Part shown: positions 6,638-10,747 of the stretch, piece after piece
Numbering within the stretch: position 1 is the stretch's first letter
Layout of the letters: the number at the start of each line of letters is the position of its first letter
Source: CAZBJJ01 sp964492245
GTDB lineage: Bacteria > Spirochaetota > Spirochaetia > Treponematales > Breznakiellaceae
Reading direction: 5' to 3'
NCBI GenBank assembly: GCA_964492245.1
Contig: CAZBJJ010000058.1
Coordinates: forward strand, 1-10,747
Length of the DNA: 10,747 nt
Made by a program: the position numbers and the translations under genes
The notes under the pieces: generated by a model
Seen by the model: the letters and a program-made list of their open reading frames with translations, nothing else
Told to the model about the DNA's origin: nothing
Database searches by the model: none

Positions 6638-8005
6638 TCAAGACTGCCACTGTGTTTCCTGGCGTTCCTGCCAGCGGCGATGGTAATAGTCGGCCCGCAG
6701 TGGATTGGGCTCGTAGCGCTGTCCGGGCCTCCAGATGCTCTTTGCGCCGGTAATCGCATTTTCGCTCATACCCAAGGCGCTCAGACAGAGGGCAGCATTG
6801 CCGGTAAGCTCCGCATCCAGGATATGGCCGGTTACCAGGGGCCTGCCCAGAATATCGGCCTTGAGCTGGTTCCAGGTTTCGTTGCGCGCCTGGCCGCCAG
6901 AAAGTCGCAACTCGGCCACTGGGTATCCGGCCTGCTCCAATTGATGGACCCCCTCTCGCACCATAAAGCCAATGTTTTCCACAACAGCCCGCCCTGCTGC
7001 GGCCAGGGGATTACAGGAAAGCGTGGAGCAGGCGCTGCCCGAAATATGGGTGGCAGCGTCTATATCAGCTAGAATATCGCGGTAACGGCGGGAGAGCTGG
7101 CCGCTTGAACGGCGAAAGTCTTCGAACATTTTGCCCGTGCGCGGTAGGATGGCGCTGGTATTAAAAAAACCCGCTGGCCAGTGGGGCAGGCTGCGCAGGG
7201 GGCTATTCCCCCCCTGGGGGGGCTGGGCCGTACAGTAATTGAGCCCCTCCGAGCTGCCGGCCCGATCGCAAACAAGGCCCTCTTCCAGGCAGGCGGTTCC
7301 CAGTATGGCCATAGAAAAATCGGGCCCACTGGCAATAATGGGGATGCTCTGCCCATGCAGCAAGAGCTGCTGTTTTGCCTTTTCATCGAGCTGGCCCACA
7401 ATGCTCCCCGGCTCGACAAGGGGGGGAAAAAGGCTTGGCTTAAGCCCCCGCGCTTCGATCTGTTCGTCTGTCCAATACCATGGGCGGTAATCGGGGCCGG
7501 GCAGGGTGGTAAAGGCTTCGGCTCCCAGTTTGTGGCTCAGCCATTCCTGCGAAGAAAGAAAACGGAAAGTTTTTTTTGCATCTTCTTTGCGCTGGTCGAA
7601 AAACTGGGAGACTGCAGGCAAAAAAAACGAGGGGCCGCCTATGCCAAGATAGGCGCTATCGACCGGTTCATGCCAGTGCAGGGGGGCCAGATCCTGTCCC
7701 TGGGCTGTGCTTGGCACAAGGCTTGGCCCATTGCCCGAAATTGCCAGGGCCAGGACCTTGAACTGCGGAATGCGGGAAAGCAGCTTTCTTCCCGCCACAA
7801 AAAAAGCATCGAGCCATGCCTGGGCCGGCAAACTTGTTCCCGCCGCGAACTTTGTTGACGCCGTCAACGCTGTTGGTGCCACCAACTGCGCTGGTGCCGG
7901 GTAGGAGACCCGCGTACTTGTACAGAGCTGCCCATCAAGGGCTATAAGCGCAGCCTTAATAGACGAGGTGCCAATATCGGCACAGAGAAAACCCTCTTTT
8001 TGCAT
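6638..8005 (-). CDS. FGGY-family carbohydrate kinase, substrate unknown
   Basis: The 455-residue protein has both actin-like ATPase halves of the FGGY family, which phosphorylate sugars or polyols in the cytoplasm. The first phosphate-binding turn is ADIGTSSIKAALIALDGQ (9-26). The predicted catalytic base is D229 in SGPDFSMAILG. The ATP-site segment AGSSEGL is at 249-255, and the second-half signature LSGGQARNETWNQLKADILG is at 368-387. It is shorter than the usual 480-520 residues and lacks the W-x-D-x-R segment of xylulokinases; HWHEP stands at that position (110-114), so naming the sugar is not justified. Residues 37-60 are a repetitive insertion. The ATG overlaps the prs stop (TAATG), implying coupled translation with PRPP synthesis. 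Confidence 0.88.
   Translation of the reverse strand: MQKEGFLCADIGTSSIKAALIALDGQLCTSTRVSYPAPAQLVAPTALTASTKFAAGTSLPAQAWLDAFFVAGRKLLSRIPQFKVLALAISGNGPSLVPSTAQGQDLAPLHWHEPVDSAYLGIGGPSFFLPAVSQFFDQRKEDAKKTFRFLSSQEWLSHKLGAEAFTTLPGPDYRPWYWTDEQIEARGLKPSLFPPLVEPGSIVGQLDEKAKQQLLLHGQSIPIIASGPDFSMAILGTACLEEGLVCDRAGSSEGLNYCTAQPPQGGNSPLRSLPHWPAGFFNTSAILPRTGKMFEDFRRSSGQLSRRYRDILADIDAATHISGSACSTLSCNPLAAAGRAVVENIGFMVREGVHQLEQAGYPVAELRLSGGQARNETWNQLKADILGRPLVTGHILDAELTGNAALCLSALGMSENAITGAKSIWRPGQRYEPNPLRADYYHRRWQERQETQWQS
7208..7222 (-). repeat. C7-T-G7 mononucleotide palindrome inside the FGGY kinase
   Basis: Seven C, one T and seven G in a row form a perfect 7-bp-arm palindrome around base 7215, within codons of the stretch QPPQGGNSP. 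Both G/C runs are candidates for polymerase slippage, and a one-base change would frameshift the kinase about 260 codons in. Confidence 0.6.
7826..7897 (-). repeat. Four imperfect 18-nt repeats (hexapeptide A-x-T-x-L-x) in the FGGY kinase
   Basis: Residues 37-60 read as four six-residue units: APAQLV, APTALT, ASTKFA, AGTSLP. The DNA holds two 15-bp palindromes with 7-bp arms and a single central C: GTTGACGCCGTCAAC (7854-7868) and GTTGGTGCCACCAAC (7872-7886), centres 18 nt apart. Relatives usually have a shorter loop here, so this looks like local tandem expansion. Confidence 0.6.
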
Positions 8006-9237
8006 TATTTATCTGCCAGCATTTTTTCGATAATACCGCGGTTGTCTAAAAGGGAGCTCAGCGACAGCCCATGGTGCAGGCGACTGATAGTTTGAGCAAA
8101 GAGCCCGGTAACATTCACACTGACAAACCACTCGCGCTTAAGCAATTCCTCGTGATACACCGCATTGGTCCCGATAATGCGGTAAAAAAGCCCCTCGCGA
8201 AAGGCCTCCTCAAATTCATCAATTGCGGAACCCGAGAAAAAAGGCAGGCTAATTGCACAAATCACTTTTTTAGCCCCTTTTTCGCGCAGATAGCGCATTG
8301 CTTTAAGCAGCGTGCCCCCCGTTCCCAGCATGTCATCTGCCATAAAGACCGTCTTGCCCTCTACCGTTCCCAAAAGATTAATGGTGGCAATATTGCTATC
8401 CTTGGCGTTTGTGGAGACCTTTGAGTAATCGCGCTCCTTGTACAAAAGCGCCAGCGGCCGCTTTAAACTGGTGGCATAAAATTTATTGCGATCCACCGCC
8501 CCCGTGTCGGGCGAGACAACCGTAAAATCTTCGCTTTTAATATCGCAGACATTGGAAAGTTTGCGGATAATCTGATAGCTGGCATGGAGGTTTTCCAGAC
8601 GCAAAAAATTAAAGGCGTTTTCAATTTCGCGCGAATGAATATCCAGGGTGATAATTCGGTCCACGCCCATACTCTCCAGAATTTTTCCCACCCGGCTGGC
8701 GGTAAGCCCCTCGCGCCCCTTCCTCTTGTGCTGGCGCGAATAGGGATAGACGGGCAGCACCAGGGTAATGCGCTCGGCTCCCGCCTGTTTTGCCGCATCG
8801 ACGCTGACCATCAGATTCATGATATGGTCGTTGACCGAAAGAAGTTTTTTGCATGCGCCATCGTTAAAGCTAACTTCCCGATGGTTTTCCACATCCTGGA
8901 CAATGTAAATATCCTTGCCCCGCACCGACTCTAAAATTTCGGTTTTAATTTCGCCATTGGCAAACCAGGTAAAACGGGTGGGCACCTTAAACGGCGGGGC
9001 CCGAAATTTATTTACCTCGCCACTTAGAAAATTGGAAGAGCTCATCGAGTCGTTGTAAAAGTTAATGCGCTTAACTACATCCTCAACATTTTCCCCATAT
9101 CGCTTTGCTAGGCTAGCGGCCTTGCTCTCGAAGCGCTTTCGGTAAATTCGTCGAAGATGGGTTATAACCTCTTCGGCGAAACGCTCACCGCCTGGACAGG
9201 CGAGAATGGCCAGCTTTGTGGGGTCGGAGTAGTTCAT
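8005..9237 (-). CDS. prs: Ribose-phosphate pyrophosphokinase (PRPP synthetase), long form
   Basis: This 410-residue enzyme makes phosphoribosyl pyrophosphate from ribose-5-phosphate and ATP, feeding nucleotide, NAD, histidine and tryptophan synthesis. Family motifs in order: ATP-site FANGE (92-96), PVYPYSRQHKRKGRE (162-176, matching the usual P-Y-x-x-Y-A-R-Q-D-R), TLDIHS (197-202), VVSPDTGAVDRNK (240-252) and the PRPP loop VFMADDMLGTGGT (297-309). Standard bacterial enzymes have about 315 residues with FANGE near residue 35; here about 55 extra residues precede it (roughly 25-85), and further insertions occur near the flexible loop (265-282) and C-terminus. This long branch occurs in spirochaetes, to my knowledge. 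No Shine-Dalgarno precedes the ATG at 9237; a possible promoter lies just upstream. It begins 42 nt after the OmpA-family gene and overlaps the sugar kinase start by one base. Confidence 0.92.
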   Translation of the reverse strand: MNYSDPTKLAILACPGGERFAEEVITHLRRIYRKRFESKAASLAKRYGENVEDVVKRINFYNDSMSSSNFLSGEVNKFRAPPFKVPTRFTWFANGEIKTEILESVRGKDIYIVQDVENHREVSFNDGACKKLLSVNDHIMNLMVSVDAAKQAGAERITLVLPVYPYSRQHKRKGREGLTASRVGKILESMGVDRIITLDIHSREIENAFNFLRLENLHASYQIIRKLSNVCDIKSEDFTVVSPDTGAVDRNKFYATSLKRPLALLYKERDYSKVSTNAKDSNIATINLLGTVEGKTVFMADDMLGTGGTLLKAMRYLREKGAKKVICAISLPFFSGSAIDEFEEAFREGLFYRIIGTNAVYHEELLKREWFVSVNVTGLFAQTISRLHHGLSLSSLLDNRGIIEKMLADK

Positions 9238-9246
9238 GGGTAATTA

Positions 9247-9275
9247 TTTTTAGCATGTTAGCGGCCCTTGGTCAA
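9247..9275 (-). promoter_or_regulatory. Candidate promoter of prs with almost no leader
   Basis: TTGACC (9275-9270), 17 nt, TAAAAA (9252-9247) on the minus strand matches 9 of 12 consensus bases. The expected start near 9241-9240 is only 3-4 nt from the ATG at 9237, which has no ribosome-binding site. If real, prs and downstream genes can be transcribed apart from the OmpA-family gene. Confidence 0.4.
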
Positions 9276-9279
9276 TGTA

Positions 9280-10482
9280 TCAGTTTTCCAAAATGACAAT
9301 CTCTACCCTGCGATTCTTTGCCATATTTGCCTCGCTATCGTTTGGTGCCACCGGCAAACTGGCCCCATAGCCGCGCACCACAATGCGCTCCCGGCTGCGC
9401 AGGCCCTGGTTAACAAGGTAATCTGCAATTGATGAGGCCCGCAGAACCGAAAGCTCCATTTCCAGCCTTGGCGAATTGGTGCTGGCAGTGTGCCCTTTAA
9501 TTAAAAGATCCCGGTCCGGATATTTATTTAAAATACTGGCAATCTGTTCCAGTTTTTTATTTTGATTGGGCAAGAGCTCGTTCGTGTTTGCTTTAAACTG
9601 GAGGTTTTCCAAATTGATACTTACCCCCTCTTCGCTCACCCTGGCTGTCATATCATCTATGCCAGATCTTTTTAAATCCTCGTTTATCTCCCAGGCAATT
9701 TTTTCGCGATCCATCAGCTGGGCCTCTACAAATTTCGCCTCGGCCTTTCCCCGGTACTCCACGCTATTGCCATCCGAAATATCAATTATAAATCTAAAAT
9801 CTTCCCTATAAAAAACTGGCTGTCCCGCCCTGTCGTCCCAATAGACCTCTTGGTTGCTGGAGCCCATTATTCGATGGGGCCAGATGCCACGGTGGTTTTG
9901 AGGTTTTTCCCCCTCATGGAAAATAGTGTAGGAGACCAAAAAGAGGTCCAACTGCTGGCCCTGTATTTCTGCCTTGCCCTTATAGGTGTAATTCGCCAAA
10001 AAAGGAATGCGGTAGGGCTCGGGAATGCCAAAGTGATCCCGAAAATCGTGGGCCTCCTCGCCCTTTGCGCTCCAGCTCTCGCCCACGCGCAGGGCTTTTT
10101 GCGGAAAGATGGGGACATTCCGCACCACGGGCATCCAGTATTCGGGGGCAATGCTAAAATGGCCCCGCTCGTCGCGGTCGAACTTCGAGTGGTATTCGCG
10201 CGACCAGAGAAAGCCCTTGCCCCCCTGTTCACTCATCTCTTCTGATGTCTGAAAGACGGCATCGTAGGTCCCGCTTGTTCCCTCGGTTGCCACCACGCTA
10301 AAGGCAATGCGGTTTAAAATTTTGGTGCTTGCGACAAAGCGGCGATTTATATAGATGTCTTCGTCGACAGTAGAGAGCACGCGATATTTATCGCCGGTTA
10401 TATACTTAAAGCGAAAATCCTGGGCAAATATTATCTGCCCAGCTAGGCAATACAGAATGGCCAGGGTGGCAAGTCTTTTCAT
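9280..10482 (-). CDS. OmpA-family periplasmic/outer-membrane protein with variant peptidoglycan motif
   Basis: The 400-residue product starts with a signal peptide (about 1-21, cut probably after IIFAQ or FA). A large N-terminal region (about 22-285) matches no domain I recognise and looks like a mixed alpha/beta fold, not an eight-strand OmpA barrel. The C-terminal 110 residues are an OmpA-like peptidoglycan-binding domain: LQFKANTNELLP (294-305), LIKGHTA (327-333), ELSVLRASSIADYL (343-356), VRGYGASLPVAPN (369-381) and NRRVEIVI (390-397). The usual Asp after GHT is Ala333, while the matching Arg348 is kept. The ATG at 10482 has GGGGGGA five to eleven nt upstream. It is the first gene of the long minus-strand run; no convincing promoter was found in the 146 nt before it. 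Confidence 0.88.
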   Translation of the reverse strand: MKRLATLAILYCLAGQIIFAQDFRFKYITGDKYRVLSTVDEDIYINRRFVASTKILNRIAFSVVATEGTSGTYDAVFQTSEEMSEQGGKGFLWSREYHSKFDRDERGHFSIAPEYWMPVVRNVPIFPQKALRVGESWSAKGEEAHDFRDHFGIPEPYRIPFLANYTYKGKAEIQGQQLDLFLVSYTIFHEGEKPQNHRGIWPHRIMGSSNQEVYWDDRAGQPVFYREDFRFIIDISDGNSVEYRGKAEAKFVEAQLMDREKIAWEINEDLKRSGIDDMTARVSEEGVSINLENLQFKANTNELLPNQNKKLEQIASILNKYPDRDLLIKGHTASTNSPRLEMELSVLRASSIADYLVNQGLRSRERIVVRGYGASLPVAPNDSEANMAKNRRVEIVILEN

Positions 10483-10557
10483 AAAAATCCCCCCTATGGG
10501 TATCGGCTGTTTTCCCGCTGTGGTTTACTAAAGATGGGCAAAAAGGGGGCCTGCCTG

Positions 10558-10586
10558 TTGACTTTTTCCGAAAAAAACGGCATAAC
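10558..10586 (+). promoter_or_regulatory. Candidate promoter of the tRNA gene
   Basis: TTGACT (10558-10563), 17 nt, CATAAC (10581-10586) on the plus strand matches 9 of 12 sigma-70 consensus bases. The predicted start near 10593 gives a ~36-nt leader that contains a stable stem-loop before the tRNA. Confidence 0.5.
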
Positions 10587-10594
10587 ATTTTTGG

Positions 10595-10626
10595 CTAGCC
10601 CCGAGGTGCAAGCTTCGGGGTACTAG
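10595..10626 (+). other. Stem-loop in the tRNA leader
   Basis: CCCCGAGG (10599-10606), a six-base loop TGCAAG and CTTCGGGG (10613-10620) form an 8-bp stem with one G-U pair. CTAG at 10595-10598 and 10623-10626 extend it past a two-base bulge. No T-run follows on either strand, so it is not a terminator. It ends two bases before the mature tRNA and may guide precursor processing or be a dispersed intergenic repeat. Confidence 0.55.
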
Positions 10627-10628
10627 AT

Positions 10629-10702
10629 GGGCCTATAGCTCAGTTGGTTAGAGCAGTGGACTCATAATCCATTGGTCCCAGGTTCAAGTCCTGGTGGGCC
10701 CA
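10629..10702 (+). tRNA. tRNA with CAT anticodon, probably tRNA-Ile2 (lysidine type), otherwise elongator tRNA-Met
   Basis: All four arms are present: acceptor GGGCCTA with TGGGCCC (one wobble pair), D arm GCTC/GAGC with loop AGTTGGTTA, anticodon stem GTGGA/TCCAT around loop CTCATAA, and T arm CCAGG/CCTGG around TTCAAGT. The discriminator is A10702, followed by TAG, so the 3' CCA is not encoded and must be added. The CAT anticodon reads as Met, but the C4-G69 and C5-G68 acceptor pairs and the G27-U43 pair resemble tRNA-Ile2, in which TilS converts C34 to lysidine to read AUA. It is not an initiator tRNA: the first pair is matched G-C and the anticodon stem lacks three G-C pairs. Confidence 0.93.
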
Positions 10703-10704
10703 TA

Positions 10705-10742
10705 GAGTTAGGATGTCGGGATACATCCTAACTCTTTTTATT
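10705..10742 (+). terminator. Strong intrinsic terminator of the tRNA gene
   Basis: GAGTTAGGATGT (10705-10716) and ACATCCTAACTC (10723-10734) form a perfect 12-bp stem, 13 bp with A10704-T10735, around the loop CGGGAT. TTTTTATT follows (10735-10742). It starts two bases after the tRNA discriminator, so the tRNA is transcribed alone with almost no trailer outside the hairpin. Confidence 0.92.
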
Positions 10743-10747
10743 ACAAG

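Noticed and set aside
6605..6640. TTGACG upstream of the lipid-kinase gene as a promoter
   Set aside because: The best -10 candidate, TGCAAT, is only 14 nt away, which is too short a spacer, and the -35 overlaps the previous stop codon.
7181..7858. A 225-codon open frame on the plus strand, antisense to the FGGY kinase
   Set aside because: Its product is low-complexity with no recognisable motif, whereas the minus strand encodes a full FGGY kinase with ordered motifs. It is a by-product of codon bias on the opposite strand.
10568..10580. CCG-A7-CGG mini-palindrome
   Set aside because: A three-bp stem with a seven-base loop is too weak to mean anything; it lies in the spacer of the tRNA promoter.
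10483..10628. Minus-strand promoter for the OmpA-family operon (TTGCAC-N18-TGTTAT)
   Set aside because: Only 7 of 12 consensus bases match and it overlaps the better plus-strand tRNA promoter; no clear minus-strand promoter could be supported.
1..10747. CRISPR array, insertion sequence, phage or defence genes
   Set aside because: No spaced direct repeats, transposase or integrase motifs, terminal inverted repeats or target duplications were seen.

Overview
This window is most likely from a spirochaete of the Treponema type. The clues are the protein families: an unusually long (410-residue) ribose-phosphate pyrophosphokinase, an OmpA-family protein whose peptidoglycan motif reads GHTA instead of GHTD, and a second FliL-like protein outside any flagellar cluster. 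A lipoprotein endoglucanase suggests a host-gut or plant-polysaccharide habitat. The assignment rests on recognising families, not on a database search. The tRNA lacks an encoded CCA, which argues against enterobacteria. All ten protein genes are on the minus strand; only the tRNA at the right edge is on the plus strand.

Right to left, in the direction of transcription: a plus-strand CAT-anticodon tRNA (10629-10702), with its own promoter and a very strong terminator, faces away from a minus-strand run of seven genes. These are an OmpA-family periplasmic protein (10482-9280), prs (9237-8005), an FGGY sugar kinase (8005-6638), a diacylglycerol/lipid kinase-family protein (6604-5489), the ribosome-associated GTPase HflX (5487-4210), a FliL-like membrane protein (4213-3704) and a GH5 lipoprotein endoglucanase (3687-2440). 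Gaps run from -4 to 42 nt, so much of this may be one transcript, possibly with a second promoter in front of prs. The mix is housekeeping metabolism, envelope and cellulose or glucan breakdown, with no single obvious pathway.

A 143-nt gap (2297-2439) separates that run from a compact three-gene cassette: a small three-helix membrane protein (2296-1955), an ECF sigma factor (1958-1374, GTG start overlapping the previous stop) and a zinc-finger membrane anti-sigma factor (1372-923, strong ribosome-binding site). Such a cassette normally senses envelope stress.

The last gene, a glycogen/alpha-glucan phosphorylase (885 to beyond base 1), is cut by the window edge. It lies 37 nt past the anti-sigma gene and has its own near-perfect sigma-70 promoter (TTGACA-N17-TACAAT). 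That promoter's predicted start point falls 0-2 nt before the ATG, so its mRNA is predicted to be leaderless. The prs promoter has a weaker version of the same arrangement. No CRISPR array, insertion sequence, phage gene or defence system was seen, and no gene-free stretch exceeds about 150 nt.
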